DNA of 64,000 bases from Pseudoxanthomonas composti (GTDB taxonomy: Bacteria; Pseudomonadota; Gammaproteobacteria; Xanthomonadales; Xanthomonadaceae). The stretch is taken from the NCBI RefSeq assembly GCF_004122095.1, contig NZ_SAWZ01000004.1, positions 248,001 to 312,000 of the forward strand, written 5' to 3'. Shown in pieces: positions 35,660 to 42,865 of the stretch; the first letter of the stretch is position 1; every line of letters starts with the position of its first letter. Under the pieces are notes generated by a model. The model made no database searches, was not told the DNA's origin, and saw only the letters and a list, made by a program, of their open reading frames with translations. A program made the position numbers and the translations under genes.

Positions 35660-36004
35660 CTAGACAGACATGGCGACTGCAAGAAATCCTGAGCCAAACC
35701 AGATGAGAAAGCAAAGCCCCGCGCACGGCAGCACAAGCACGCGCGAACAAGCGCCCGCAGCTGCGACAACTGCGACCGCTAGGGTGGAACCCCAGAACAT
35801 GGGGCGTGCTCCGGTGCCCCAAACAAGCCAGTACGGCGGGCCGATCAGCGAGGCGCCGAGGATCGAACCGGTAGGTAGCCAGTCCGGCTTATGCAATACC
35901 AATAGACAGAGCGCGACGTAACAGAGGACAAAGGCAAGCAATGCCGCCGTGGCCACGATGACGAGCAACCGGCTATCTGGTGATGTCGAAGGCCGTGTGG
36001 CCAT
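35660..36004 (-). CDS. Cassette 18: membrane protein, 114 residues
   Basis: Three hydrophobic spans near residues 13-37, 47-62 and 70-112 (the last probably two helices), with a G-P-P-Y-W-L-V-W-G segment between. Not recognised. Confidence 0.6.
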   Translation of the reverse strand: MATRPSTSPDSRLLVIVATAALLAFVLCYVALCLLVLHKPDWLPTGSILGASLIGPPYWLVWGTGARPMFWGSTLAVAVVAAAGACSRVLVLPCAGLCFLIWFGSGFLAVAMSV

Positions 36005-36012
36005 AGTGATCT

Positions 36013-36083
36013 CTGCTACAGGATCTAGGAAAGGCTAAGTGGAGCGCGCTATGCGGCGGCGCCGGCGTCGATACATTTTGAGC
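36013..36083 (-). repeat. attC site 17 (decayed)
   Basis: A GC-rich centre (GCGGCGGCGCCGGCG) flanked by poor cores; placed mainly because two cassette genes meet here. Confidence 0.35.
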
Positions 36084-36497
36084 CTATGGCGGGGGTGGAG
36101 GGCTGCCACGGCGCACGGCCTCGAGAACCGTGGCCGAACGGAAGACGCCAGACGGCTGGGTATTGATCGTCATCTCCAGTCCTTTTTCCCAAGAAGGCCT
36201 CTGCCACAGCCAATAGGTGCATCTGAACAGCGTAGGCGTCAGTTGGGCGCAACTGTCCACGCCTGGGAGCTTCAGGAGTTCGATCTTGCGGCCGGCATAG
36301 CGGCGATTGACTGCGCGCTCGACGGCTTCTGGCGCTAGCGCGGTAGACGCTCCAGGCAGCCTCAGCTCCTTCCGAAGTGCGTCGGCAGGACCGACGCAGC
36401 CGCAGGCGATGGGCGACCAGCCCACGCCGGCTGCAGCGATGGCAGCCATAGCCAAGGCGGTGAGGCTGACCCCAAACGCTAGTGAACCAGAGGGCAT
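36084..36497 (-). CDS. Cassette 17: exported protein, 137 residues
   Basis: Signal peptide with an Ala-rich core (A-L-A-M-A-A-I-A-A-A-G), followed by a mature part with four cysteines, including C-G-C-V-G, and a regular A-V-N-R-R-Y-A-G-R-K-I-E-L-L segment. The C-terminus is Pro-rich. ATG 36497 gives a clean signal peptide; an upstream frame would start within attC 16. Not recognised. Confidence 0.6.
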   Translation of the reverse strand: MPSGSLAFGVSLTALAMAAIAAAGVGWSPIACGCVGPADALRKELRLPGASTALAPEAVERAVNRRYAGRKIELLKLPGVDSCAQLTPTLFRCTYWLWQRPSWEKGLEMTINTQPSGVFRSATVLEAVRRGSPPPPP

Positions 36498-36499
36498 AT

Positions 36500-36558
36500 A
36501 TCTAACGCCTGGATTGAGCCGAGGCACGAAGGGACTGCGGCTTGAATGAGTCCTTGGC
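36500..36558 (-). repeat. attC site 16
   Basis: Cores ATCTAAC (left) and CCTTGGC (right, degenerate), arms well conserved. Confidence 0.6.
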
Positions 36559-36566
36559 GCTCACCC

Positions 36567-37217
36567 CTACCACTCCACGGTGACATGCTGGATCTCTTCA
36601 TCGTTGTAGGCAGCGACGACCGCACGGCCATGGCCGCCACACCATTGAATTGATTGCGTCGCGTAATTGTAACCGGGACCAAGCTGGTGACGCGCAAGCT
36701 CAATAGCCTTCTCGTTGGCGGTGCCATGTAGCGTCATCTTGAGCATCGCCGCCAGAAACACAACAAATCCAACGCCAAGGACAAAGGCGTGTCGTGGCGC
36801 CGTCGCACTGCGACCACTTGCAAGGAGCGCAGCGATCACTGGGGGAGAGCGCAGTCGCGCGTAAATCCAACCAAGCAGGACAAAGGCTGCAGCAGCCACA
36901 AGCCACGGCGTAACAAGCCGCGCTGGGTAGATCTTGGCCTGCGCGATGAGGAGGTCTAAGGGCTGCATGAAAGGGAAGAGTAAAAGGACTGCTCCTGCGA
37001 AACTGGCAAGCATGAAAGCTGAAAACCAAGTGACGAGGCGGGCGGCACCTAGACTGCCGCGCATGAGAAAAATGCCAGCCAAGACGGCGAAGATATTGAA
37101 GGTAGAGGAATAGCTCTGGCCCTGCGCGAGGCTGTAAATCATGAAGGCAATGTCGACAAGGCCGAATACGGTAAGGGCCAGTCCAGCGCGCTTGAGGATC
37201 TCTCGGTGATCTTCCAT
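36567..37217 (-). CDS. Cassette 16: multi-pass membrane protein, 216 residues
   Basis: Hydrophobic spans near residues 12-30, 38-56, 64-82, 103-120 and 143-160, then a soluble C-terminal part of about 55 residues with C-G-G-H-G-R-A-V-V-A-A-Y-N-D-E-E. It is the largest intact gene of the array. Not recognised. Confidence 0.65.
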   Translation of the reverse strand: MEDHREILKRAGLALTVFGLVDIAFMIYSLAQGQSYSSTFNIFAVLAGIFLMRGSLGAARLVTWFSAFMLASFAGAVLLLFPFMQPLDLLIAQAKIYPARLVTPWLVAAAAFVLLGWIYARLRSPPVIAALLASGRSATAPRHAFVLGVGFVVFLAAMLKMTLHGTANEKAIELARHQLGPGYNYATQSIQWCGGHGRAVVAAYNDEEIQHVTVEW

Positions 37218-37219
37218 GA

Positions 37220-37277
37220 AGCTAACGCCTGAGTTAAGCCAACCAGCGATGGGTACGTCTAGAAGAAACTGCTAGCG
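37220..37277 (-). repeat. attC site 15
   Basis: Cores AGCTAAC (left) and GCTAGCG (right); GTTAAGCC-type inner arm present. Confidence 0.65.
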
Positions 37278-37278
37278 C

Positions 37279-37440
37279 TCACGCCAGCCATTCGAAAAGT
37301 GCGTCGTTAGAAGAATGGCCAGTCAGGTCGAGCGGCTCGCCGGAGGCGGGATGCCCGTAAGCAAGTGCGAACTTACAGCATGCCTGATCGAATAGCAGGC
37401 AGTCCCCGATGCCCTCAGTATCGTAAGCGAGAAGCTTCAT
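37279..37440 (-). CDS. Cassette 15, third gene: 53-residue protein
   Basis: A short ORF whose ATG overlaps the stop of the preceding gene (ATGA), so it is translationally coupled. The product is soluble and acidic (M-K-L-L-A-Y-D-T-E-G-I-G-D), with three cysteines and an H-S-S-N-D-A-L-F-E-W-L-A end. Its TGA stop is two bases from the attC core. Not recognised. Confidence 0.55.
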   Translation of the reverse strand: MKLLAYDTEGIGDCLLFDQACCKFALAYGHPASGEPLDLTGHSSNDALFEWLA

Positions 37441-37700
37441 CCGATGAGGGGCAGAGCCCTGCCGTAGTCACGCTGGCCCCAGGCGTCAGCTTGGGCCAAG
37501 ACATCGGAAGAGGCAACTAGCTGGGCACGAGCACTCGCGCGTTGCCGGGCGAGGTATCCCTCGCGATCTGGCGCACCGTGATCGGGAGTGGCCGACTCAC
37601 CCGCGAGCGATGCTTCGAGCGCTTTCAATGCCGCTTCCATCCCCATCGGCGCTAACCTCTGAGCTTGGCGAATCCGCTGAGCGGGGTCGCGTTGAGACAT
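37437..37700 (-). CDS. Cassette 15, second gene: 87-residue protein
   Basis: A soluble, Ala/Arg/Gln-rich helical protein (S-Q-R-D-P-A-Q-R-I-R-Q-A-Q, later A-R-Q-R-A-S-A-R-A-Q). It lies 15 bases after the exported-protein gene and overlaps the 53-residue gene. Not recognised. Confidence 0.55.
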   Translation of the reverse strand: MSQRDPAQRIRQAQRLAPMGMEAALKALEASLAGESATPDHGAPDREGYLARQRASARAQLVASSDVLAQADAWGQRDYGRALPLIG

Positions 37701-37715
37701 TTGCTACTGCTCAAC

Positions 37716-38153
37716 TCAGTAGTGCATGAAATCGAACTCGAACTTCTGTCTCCATGTGTCTTGCTGGCGGACGAACGCGATAAGGATGTTCTCCATCTCG
37801 TCTATCGTCTCGGGCGGGTCAATGATCACGGCTTCTGATCGGTTATGGCGATCCCTATACAGTGCGGAAAGCCCATGCCCTGGATCGAGGCTGCCGCTGA
37901 CTTCCATGGAGATGCCTGGCGAAGTGACGACAACAACCTGATGAAATCCATTGATCCAATCAACGCTACGTAGTGCTGCGTGGATCGCATCGTTAGAGAT
38001 TGTGGGGGATGAAACGGCAGGGTCATCCCCGAAGTTCGGAACGACGTGAATCCCTACCTCGGACTCCGCAGGGTCCGATCGCCACGCGTCAGTCTCGAGC
38101 TGAGAGCTGACCGGCAGAAGCATGAAAAAGAGACTGGCTAGAAGTAGCTTCAT
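37716..38153 (-). CDS. Cassette 15, first gene: exported protein, 145 residues
   Basis: A signal peptide (M-K-L-L-L-A-S-L-F-F-M-L-L; cleavage near V-S-S) is followed by a soluble, acidic domain with N-D-A-I-H-A-A-L-R and D-P-P-E-T-I-D-E-M-E-N-I-L-I-A-F-V-R. It starts a three-gene cassette. Not recognised. Confidence 0.65.
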   Translation of the reverse strand: MKLLLASLFFMLLPVSSQLETDAWRSDPAESEVGIHVVPNFGDDPAVSSPTISNDAIHAALRSVDWINGFHQVVVVTSPGISMEVSGSLDPGHGLSALYRDRHNRSEAVIIDPPETIDEMENILIAFVRQQDTWRQKFEFDFMHY

Positions 38154-38158
38154 AGTGG

Positions 38159-38217
38159 ACTTGACGCCAGATTGAGCGGAGCCATAAAGCAGGCTCGGCT
38201 TGGATGAGTTGCTATGT
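38159..38217 (-). repeat. attC site 14
   Basis: Cores ACTTGAC (left) and GCTATGT (right); arms present, tip degenerate. Confidence 0.55.
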
Positions 38218-38541
38218 ACTGCCGCGCGTGCTCATGATACCGAAGGAGTAGGCCTCGAAAGCAAAGTCCTCGCCAAGGGAATAGAACACTGCGCCACCTT
38301 GCTCCTTGAAGCAATAAAGTAGGTCAAGTGCTAGAGATGAAGCGAGGCAAAGTGCTTGAAACGAGCTCCGGCCATGAGCATCGCGAAGCCGACCGTGGAG
38401 TGGCGTTAGCGCCACCGGGCAAGCCCACTCATGCGGGTCGTCCCCAACTTGGTAAGGCGTGCCAATCTCGATGCAGATCTCGAATGCCTCCTCGCCAGCG
38501 CGCTGTCCCCATAGCCTTTCGCAGGCGATCCCCGGATTCAC
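38212..38541 (-). CDS. Cassette 14: hypothetical protein, 109 residues
   Basis: A soluble protein with E-I-C-I-E-I-G-T-P-Y and F-E-A-Y-S-F-G elements and several cysteines. The layout (beta strands, then S-F-Q-A-L-C-L-A-S-S-L-A-L) looks like a conserved cassette family I cannot name. The start is GTG 38541 and the TAG stop is part of the attC core. Confidence 0.6.
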   Translation of the reverse strand: MNPGIACERLWGQRAGEEAFEICIEIGTPYQVGDDPHEWACPVALTPLHGRLRDAHGRSSFQALCLASSLALDLLYCFKEQGGAVFYSLGEDFAFEAYSFGIMSTRGST

Positions 38542-39050
38542 GAGTGGCGCCTACCACCAGACTCAAGCCGTCGGAGCGGGCTCGGCTTGAGCAAATTACC
38601 AGCGCCATGGCCGGACAAGTAGACGGGCGAGCCCAGAGACACGGCATACTGCTCCGCGGACTGAAACGGCCAGAACATCGCATCCCCATAGGAACTCAGT
38701 TGCCGATCATACCCACGGCCGGCACGGCCGAACGTAAGGGTGCTGCGGATCCGGAGCATGAAGAGAGCCGACATGGAATGAATTGGCCAACTATAGGGCA
38801 AGCCGGACTTCAGAAAGACGATACAACGAGCGTGTAGCTGTCGATGCTCAGGGGTGAGCTTACGTTTACCAGTTAGCCGATACTCACGGTGGTCCGAGTA
38901 CAGCGGCCAAAAGCCGCGATGGAAAATCTCACTGATCGCCGGATCGTCAGATCTTGGCTGGCGTGCCTCAAATTGGTCGTTTGTGATGCAACCAGCGAGC
39001 AATGCACGAGCGGCTGGAGCTAACTGGGAGCGCGCTTGGTGGTCGATCAT
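38538..39050 (-). CDS. Cassette 13: hypothetical protein reading into its attC, 170 residues
   Basis: The first about 145 residues look like a conserved soluble protein: A-P-A-A-R-A-L-L-A-G-C-I-T-N-D-Q-F-E and S-G-L-P-Y-S-W-P are typical of cassette-borne families. The last about 20 residues are the translation of attC 13 (L-K-P-S-P-L-R-R-L). No stop lies before the site, so either the true stop was lost or the extension is tolerated. Confidence 0.65.
   Translation of the reverse strand: MIDHQARSQLAPAARALLAGCITNDQFEARQPRSDDPAISEIFHRGFWPLYSDHREYRLTGKRKLTPEHRQLHARCIVFLKSGLPYSWPIHSMSALFMLRIRSTLTFGRAGRGYDRQLSSYGDAMFWPFQSAEQYAVSLGSPVYLSGHGAGNLLKPSPLRRLESGGRRHS
38549..38604 (-). repeat. attC site 13
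   Basis: Left core GCCTACC; right core decayed around ATTACCAGC. Central arms are well preserved. Confidence 0.55.
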
Positions 39051-39053
39051 GCG

Positions 39054-39112
39054 TGTTAACGCCTAGGTTAAGCCGACTGGCGAATGGGTTCGGCCTGGAT
39101 CAGTTGTTAGAC
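39054..39112 (-). repeat. attC site 12
   Basis: Cores TGTTAAC (left) and GTTAGAC (right), with GTTAAGCCGAC arm. Confidence 0.7.
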
Positions 39113-39213
39113 CTCTCCGCCCGGGAGCCCATCCGCCACAAGCTTAAGTCATGTGACCGCCTCCGGGGGAGCCTAAGCAGCCTGCAGAGCGGTCAATTTC
39201 GTGCGCGGCAGAA
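39113..39213 (-). other. Cassette 12: about 100 bases without a gene
   Basis: The interval between sites 12 and 11 is too short for more than a tiny ORF, and none with a ribosome site is seen. Possibly a deleted cassette. Confidence 0.5.
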
Positions 39214-39555
39214 GGCTAAAATCTTAATTAAGTCGGCCCTCAAGGCGGGCTGGGATTGAATGGATTGCCAGGGTTCAGTGGTTGAAGGGTCTCCCAGCGC
39301 AGTATCCCAAAGCACAAAGCCGTCTGTTTCAGGCGATCGCAGGAGAAGCAATGGCGCTATATCCACGTGCCAACGGCGAAAGATCACCAGAAGTTGCCGC
39401 ACGGTCTCGGACTGCCCTGGAGAGCTGAGGGTCAAATGCACCGTGGTACCAATGCCGCGAATGGTCTGGCACTCAGGTAGCGAGCCAATCCAGCGAAAGA
39501 ACTGGTCTTCGTCGGCTTGGGCAAAAAAGGTTGGACCTTCAAAGGAAATGATCAC
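39193..39555 (-). CDS. Cassette 11: hypothetical protein running through its attC
   Basis: A soluble protein of about 120 residues: F-E-G-P-T-F-F-A-Q-A-D-E-D-Q-F-F-R-W-I near the start, then beta-strand-like V-H-L-T-L-S and L-L-V-I-F-R-R-W-H-V-D-I-A-P-L-L-L-L. The last about 25 residues are the translated attC. I prefer the GTG at 39555, just inside the cassette; an earlier GTG at 39567 lies outside the core. Not recognised. Confidence 0.55.
   Translation of the reverse strand: MIISFEGPTFFAQADEDQFFRWIGSLPECQTIRGIGTTVHLTLSSPGQSETVRQLLVIFRRWHVDIAPLLLLRSPETDGFVLWDTALGDPSTTEPWQSIQSQPALRADLIKILAFCRARN
39214..39273 (-). repeat. attC site 11 (degenerate)
   Basis: Core-like GGCTAAA (left) and GCCAGGG (right); the TTGAATGGATTG arm is still recognisable. 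Confidence 0.5.
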
Positions 39556-39558
39556 CGC

Positions 39559-39616
39559 GTCAAACACCTGAACTACGTGATCCGAGGGCAGCTTGCACTT
39601 GAATGAACTGCTAGTG
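39559..39616 (-). repeat. attC site 10
   Basis: Cores GTCAAAC (left) and GCTAGTG (right), with CTTGAATGAACTG arm. Confidence 0.6.
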
Positions 39617-39621
39617 TCTCC

Positions 39622-39879
39622 TCAAAGGAAGAGAAGAGGCCACAGTAGCGTAGTTGCCGCGAAGAACAAAAATGGAATCGCTGCCAGCTCTGACTTTGCG
39701 AAAGAAGCACAGCTCAAGAAGAATGACCCGAAGGCTAGTGGCACAATCAAGGCAAAGCCGAGGGGGGAGGATGCTAGGAAGATCAGCGCAGCGCAGGAAA
39801 GAAATGCGATACCGGAGAACGCAAATAGAAATTTGCGATACGAACGAATTCGTTCCACGAGTCCTTTCAGAGCGCGCAT
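39622..39879 (-). CDS. Cassette 10: two- to three-helix membrane protein, 85 residues
   Basis: A basic N-terminus (R-I-R-S-Y-R-K) precedes three hydrophobic spans covering most of residues 17-85. I chose ATG 39879; a GTG at 39885 lies within the recombination core. Not recognised. Confidence 0.6.
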   Translation of the reverse strand: MRALKGLVERIRSYRKFLFAFSGIAFLSCAALIFLASSPLGFALIVPLAFGSFFLSCASFAKSELAAIPFLFFAATTLLWPLLFL

Positions 39880-39883
39880 AGGC

Positions 39884-39943
39884 ACCTAACGTCTGAGATG
39901 AGCGGAACCGCGAAGCGAGTCCAGCCTGGATGACCTGTTAGGG
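39884..39943 (-). repeat. attC site 9
   Basis: Cores ACCTAAC (left) and GTTAGGG (right), with tip GCGAAGCGAG. Confidence 0.8.
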
Positions 39944-40294
39944 CCGCCAGACATTGAGACTACTGGCGCCGAGGAGCCAGTACCCAGCAGCTGCCGCCAC
40001 CGCGGTGCACACGGCCATGAAGGACCAGTGCTTGGCGTGGACTGCGGCGCGACGCTTCGCGAGCTGATAGAGCCACAGGCCGGAAAGGAAAAGAACTGCC
40101 AATAGCGTCGAGAAGAGCAGGCCGGCTTCGATGCTCAGACTGATATGTCCGTCATCAGAGTAACCGGCGAACTTGTACCACTGCCAGATCGCAGCTAGCA
40201 GCCGCTCAGCTACCGGAATGCACAGGGCCAAGGCAGCTGCGAGGGTCACAAGAGACGTGACGGCGATTGCTTTGTTGAAGTTGTCGCCTTGCAT
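39938..40294 (-). CDS. Cassette 9: membrane protein, 118 residues
   Basis: Three hydrophobic spans near residues 9-27, 56-77 and 90-110, with a W-Q-W-Y-K-F-A-G-Y-S-D-D segment after the first. The TAA stop is part of the attC core. Not recognised. Confidence 0.65.
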   Translation of the reverse strand: MQGDNFNKAIAVTSLVTLAAALALCIPVAERLLAAIWQWYKFAGYSDDGHISLSIEAGLLFSTLLAVLFLSGLWLYQLAKRRAAVHAKHWSFMAVCTAVAAAAGYWLLGASSLNVWRP

Positions 40295-40301
40295 GATGCG
40301 G

Positions 40302-40361
40302 ACATGACGCCTGAGTTTGGCTGAGCAGCGAAGCGGCGCGGGCTTGAATGAACCGTTAGGT
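40302..40361 (-). repeat. attC site 8
   Basis: Left core degenerate (ACATGAC), right core GTTAGGT, with tip GCGAAGCGGC. Confidence 0.7.
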
Positions 40362-40634
40362 ACGTGCCCGATGGGCTATCACCAGCCGGGTGAGCAGATT
40401 GAAACCGAACTCGGCAAGCTCAGCCTCCGACATGTCCTCCAGACGCTCAAGGTCTGCCTGATGGAAGTACTTCCAGGTAAACAGAGCCCTATGTTTCCAT
40501 GGGCCCTTCCCGAGGCCGTTCGCATTCGTTACATCGTCCATGACGATGCGAAGCTTGCCGCTTGGCAAAGCGAGGACGCTGCAGGCAACCCCGACCGAGC
40601 CCCGCCTTTGGTGATCTGCTTCATTACTCAGCAT
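40356..40634 (-). CDS. Cassette 8: hypothetical soluble protein, 92 residues
   Basis: Hydrophilic protein with S-G-K-L-R-I-V-M-D-D-V-T-N-A-N near residue 26 and an acidic L-E-R-L-E-D-M-S-E-A-E-L helix toward the end. The TAA stop is part of the attC core. ATG 40634 lies just inside the cassette. Not recognised. Confidence 0.6.
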   Translation of the reverse strand: MLSNEADHQRRGSVGVACSVLALPSGKLRIVMDDVTNANGLGKGPWKHRALFTWKYFHQADLERLEDMSEAELAEFGFNLLTRLVIAHRART

Positions 40635-40974
40635 GGCACCTAACGCCTGAATAAGCCGACCCGCGACGCGGCTTCGGCTTGGATGAACTGTTTGGCAGTG
40701 AGTAGCCGGAAAGGTTGGCTGGCGCAACCTTGCTCCCCAGCATGCCGCAGGGACCGAGTGTGCCACAGCTTGCGAGATGGAGCTCGTCCAGCGCTGCCGT
40801 ACCCGTGATGCCAGCGAAGCCATATGTATTGAGTGCAGCGCGGCAACGACGTACTAGGGCGAGACCACGGCCTGCCGCAGTCCTGCTGCGGTGGTGAGTG
40901 CTGCCTGGAGCCGGCCGCATGCGCACCAGTGAATCCATCGAAGCGGCGGAAGTCCAAACACTGTGCTCCACCAT
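40624..40974 (-). CDS. Cassette 7: doubtful ORF reading through attC 7
   Basis: The only frame starting at the recombination core (ATG right after GTTAGGC) gives 116 residues, but the composition is Arg/Ser-rich and low in pattern, and its end is translated attC and neighbouring sequence. It may be a decayed gene. No better frame is found on either strand. Confidence 0.3.
   Translation of the reverse strand: MVEHSVWTSAASMDSLVRMRPAPGSTHHRSRTAAGRGLALVRRCRAALNTYGFAGITGTAALDELHLASCGTLGPCGMLGSKVAPANLSGYSLPNSSSKPKPRRGSAYSGVRCHAE
40638..40696 (-). repeat. attC site 7
   Basis: Cores ACCTAAC (left) and GTTTGGC (right), tip GCGACGCGGC. Confidence 0.75.
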
Positions 40975-40975
40975 C

Positions 40976-41033
40976 GCCTAACCTGAGTAACGACGCGCCA
41001 CGAAGCGGCGCCGGCTTGAACGAATCGTCAGGC
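40976..41033 (-). repeat. attC site 6
   Basis: Cores GCCTAAC (left) and GTCAGGC (right), tip CGAAGCGGCG. Confidence 0.75.
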
Positions 41034-41294
41034 ACCGCCCACAGGCACATCCATGCCGGGTTCAAGCGCCAACCCTTTGACCCGAAGATTTCCCGGAGCG
41101 CTGTACTCATCGACATAGATCTCGATGTCACCTATGCCTCCTTCTCCCGAGCAATCGGCAGAGATGTGGAAGTGCTGCTCTGGATCGTTGCGCAACTCAT
41201 TGAGCAGAACGATCAGGCGATCGATCTCCTTGGCAGTAAGGCCGAGACTGATGCCGTACCACCCGTTGTTCCAATTCTCTATCTCACCGACCAT
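41028..41294 (-). CDS. Cassette 6: hypothetical soluble protein, 88 residues
   Basis: Acidic protein with E-N-W-N-N-G-W-Y-G-I-S-L near residue 6, L-I-V-L-L-N-E-L-R near 28 and G-D-I-E-I-Y-V-D-E near 55. It has the look of a small immunity- or antitoxin-type protein, but nothing proves that. The TGA stop is part of the attC core. Confidence 0.65.
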   Translation of the reverse strand: MVGEIENWNNGWYGISLGLTAKEIDRLIVLLNELRNDPEQHFHISADCSGEGGIGDIEIYVDEYSAPGNLRVKGLALEPGMDVPVGGA

Positions 41295-41310
41295 GGACCT
41301 TGATCCGCCT

Positions 41311-41370
41311 GCCTAACACCAATGTTGAGGCGCGCCGCAACGCGGGTTCGGGTTGGATGAAGAGTCAAGT
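41311..41370 (-). repeat. attC site 5
   Basis: Cores GCCTAAC (left) and GTCAAGT (right); arms present. Confidence 0.7.
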
Positions 41371-41374
41371 CGCA

Positions 41375-41662
41375 CTACATGCCGCCCGTGTAAAAGAGAA
41401 GATAGCAGGGTAATGCAACTGTAGCTAACACGTAGATCGAGTATGAAATAGACCGAACCGCACGGTAGCGACTCACAAACCACGCGACAAAAACAAACAA
41501 AAATACCGAAAGAGGAAAGTATAGGTAGTAGGTTGTCCGCGCAGAAAGCATGTCAGCGGATATACCTTGCAGTTTGGCTTGCTGCGCAAAATCCAACCCG
41601 GAGAGTACGAGAAGTCCCCACGCTCCTGCGAGAGCGGCTGCAAGAAAATAAGAAAATCTCAT
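41375..41662 (-). CDS. Cassette 5: membrane protein, 95 residues
   Basis: Three hydrophobic spans near residues 4-22, 47-64 and 73-92, with a short polar loop S-A-D-M-L-S-A-R-T-T. ATG 41662 is just inside the cassette. Not recognised. Confidence 0.6.
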   Translation of the reverse strand: MRFSYFLAAALAGAWGLLVLSGLDFAQQAKLQGISADMLSARTTYYLYFPLSVFLFVFVAWFVSRYRAVRSISYSIYVLATVALPCYLLFYTGGM

Positions 41663-41665
41663 TCG

Positions 41666-41733
41666 GCTTAACTCCGAAATCAAGCGGACTCCACCGCGGC
41701 AGCGGACAGTTAGGCTTGAATGTATTGTCAGCC
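41666..41733 (-). repeat. attC site 4
   Basis: Cores GCTTAAC (left) and GTCAGCC (right). The central part is longer than in its neighbours. Confidence 0.6.
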
Positions 41734-41736
41734 ACG

Positions 41737-42141
41737 TCACTCACTCCGGTGATAGAAGGAGACGCTTTTGACCGAAGGCGGAAGGTGCTTGAACGTGAAT
41801 CGTGAGTTGAACTCACAGTAGCAGGCCGCAACTGCATCTGCCGCATAAAGCGTATAAGAGAGGGTGAGGTCGCTGCCATCGAGCTCGTAGCGTGGCTCTT
41901 TGACGGCTAGCCCGCACTCGCCAGGGTCTTGGACGAAGAACGATGGGCTGCCGCCCCGCTCGGTCTTGACGATTGCGACAATGGGCAGGTCGGCAGGCCA
42001 GTCTCCAGGGCAACCCAGGAACTCGAACGCCATGCCATAGGGGTCCTCTGGGTCGGGACGCGGCTTGTTGATCTGCCAAGCCAGCGTGGAAAACCCGATG
42101 GTGAGGAGAACCAGTCCTAGAAGTGGGAGCTTCTTGCTCAT
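41737..42141 (-). CDS. Cassette 4: membrane-anchored protein, 134 residues
   Basis: An N-terminal hydrophobic segment (L-P-L-L-G-L-V-L-L-T-I-G-F) anchors or exports a soluble domain with C-P-G-D-W-P-A-D-L-P-I-V-A-I-V near residue 43, G-E-C-G-L near 75 and C-Y-C near 108. It may be periplasmic. Not recognised. Confidence 0.6.
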   Translation of the reverse strand: MSKKLPLLGLVLLTIGFSTLAWQINKPRPDPEDPYGMAFEFLGCPGDWPADLPIVAIVKTERGGSPSFFVQDPGECGLAVKEPRYELDGSDLTLSYTLYAADAVAACYCEFNSRFTFKHLPPSVKSVSFYHRSE

Positions 42142-42144
42142 AGG

Positions 42145-42204
42145 CGCTAACTCTTGATTTGAGTCAACCTGCAAGGCGGGTCCGGCTCAATTGAATTGCT
42201 AGGT
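42145..42204 (-). repeat. attC site 3
   Basis: Cores CGCTAAC (left) and GCTAGGT (right). Confidence 0.65.
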
Positions 42205-42210
42205 GCACGT

Positions 42211-42477
42211 TCACCACATCGAGGCATGAGCATGGAGCCACCAAATAGTCCCGGCAAGTGCAGCTAGGCCCGTGACCTCTACCAGGATGCTTGCCCAGAG
42301 TGCGGTCTCATCAATCTCTCGGATCCCAGTGTCCGGAAAGCGACCAAGAGTGAAGGCTCTCCAAATCAACCAGCCGATCGACCAACCGACAGTCCGAATC
42401 GCGAACTCATAACCTAGCCACCACAAGGCACGTGCAATCCACAATGCGGGTCGGAAAAGATCGATTAGATCGAGCAC
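42211..42477 (-). CDS. Cassette 3: membrane protein, 88 residues
   Basis: Trp-rich membrane protein with spans near residues 8-45 (A-L-W-I-A-R-A-L-W-W-L, then V-G-W-S-I-G-W-L-I-W) and 62-82. The start is GTG 42477, supported by AGGAG five bases upstream; an upstream TTG lies in the core. Not recognised. Confidence 0.65.
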   Translation of the reverse strand: MLDLIDLFRPALWIARALWWLGYEFAIRTVGWSIGWLIWRAFTLGRFPDTGIREIDETALWASILVEVTGLAALAGTIWWLHAHASMW

Positions 42478-42493
42478 AAAAGCTCCTGGGTGC

Positions 42494-42552
42494 ACCAAAC
42501 ACCTGAGCTAAACAGCGCGAGAAGCGGCGTCGGCATGAATGAGGAGTTAGGC
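42494..42552 (-). repeat. attC site 2
   Basis: Cores ACCAAAC (left) and GTTAGGC (right), tip AGAAGCGGCG. Confidence 0.7.
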
Positions 42553-42588
42553 CTGCGAGCGATGACGCATGGAGTGCAATGGCGCAAT

Positions 42589-42783
42589 CTAGAGTGACAA
42601 AAATTGCAAGTACAGACGGCCGAACGGCGGCGACAACACCACGACGCACGGCTCCTCTACACCTAGAGCTATCATTTCGCCTTCAGTTACAACAAGCAAT
42701 TCAACGGTTCCACGTGTCTGGCCATGCTCAAGCAGGACCGAGTCACCCACCTTGATTGGCTTTCCGTCTTGGTAAGTCAGCAT
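42589..42783 (-). CDS. Cassette 2: 64-residue soluble protein
   Basis: Small beta-rich protein (K-P-I-K-V-G-D-S-V-L-L-E-H-G-Q-T, then V-E-L-L-V-V) like a short SH3/Tudor or KOW-type barrel. ATG 42783 has AAGAAGGGC upstream; the frame is open further but only through attC. The barrel reading is inferred. Confidence 0.6.
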   Translation of the reverse strand: MLTYQDGKPIKVGDSVLLEHGQTRGTVELLVVTEGEMIALGVEEPCVVVLSPPFGRLYLQFLSL

Positions 42784-42799
42784 CGATGCCCTTCTTGCG

Positions 42800-42859
42800 C
42801 CCCAACGCTTCAATTGAGCCGAGCCGCGAAGCGGCTCCGGCTTGAATGAACTGTTAGGG
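42800..42859 (-). repeat. attC site 1
   Basis: Cores CCCCAAC (left) and GTTAGGG (right), with the typical tip GCGAAGCGGC and TTGAATGAACTG arm. Best-preserved site, nearest attI. Confidence 0.85.
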
Positions 42860-42865
42860 GCCAGG

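Noticed and set aside
41028..41294. Naming the cassette 6 protein an immunity protein or antitoxin
   Set aside because: Size and acidity fit, but no toxin partner or known family motif is visible.
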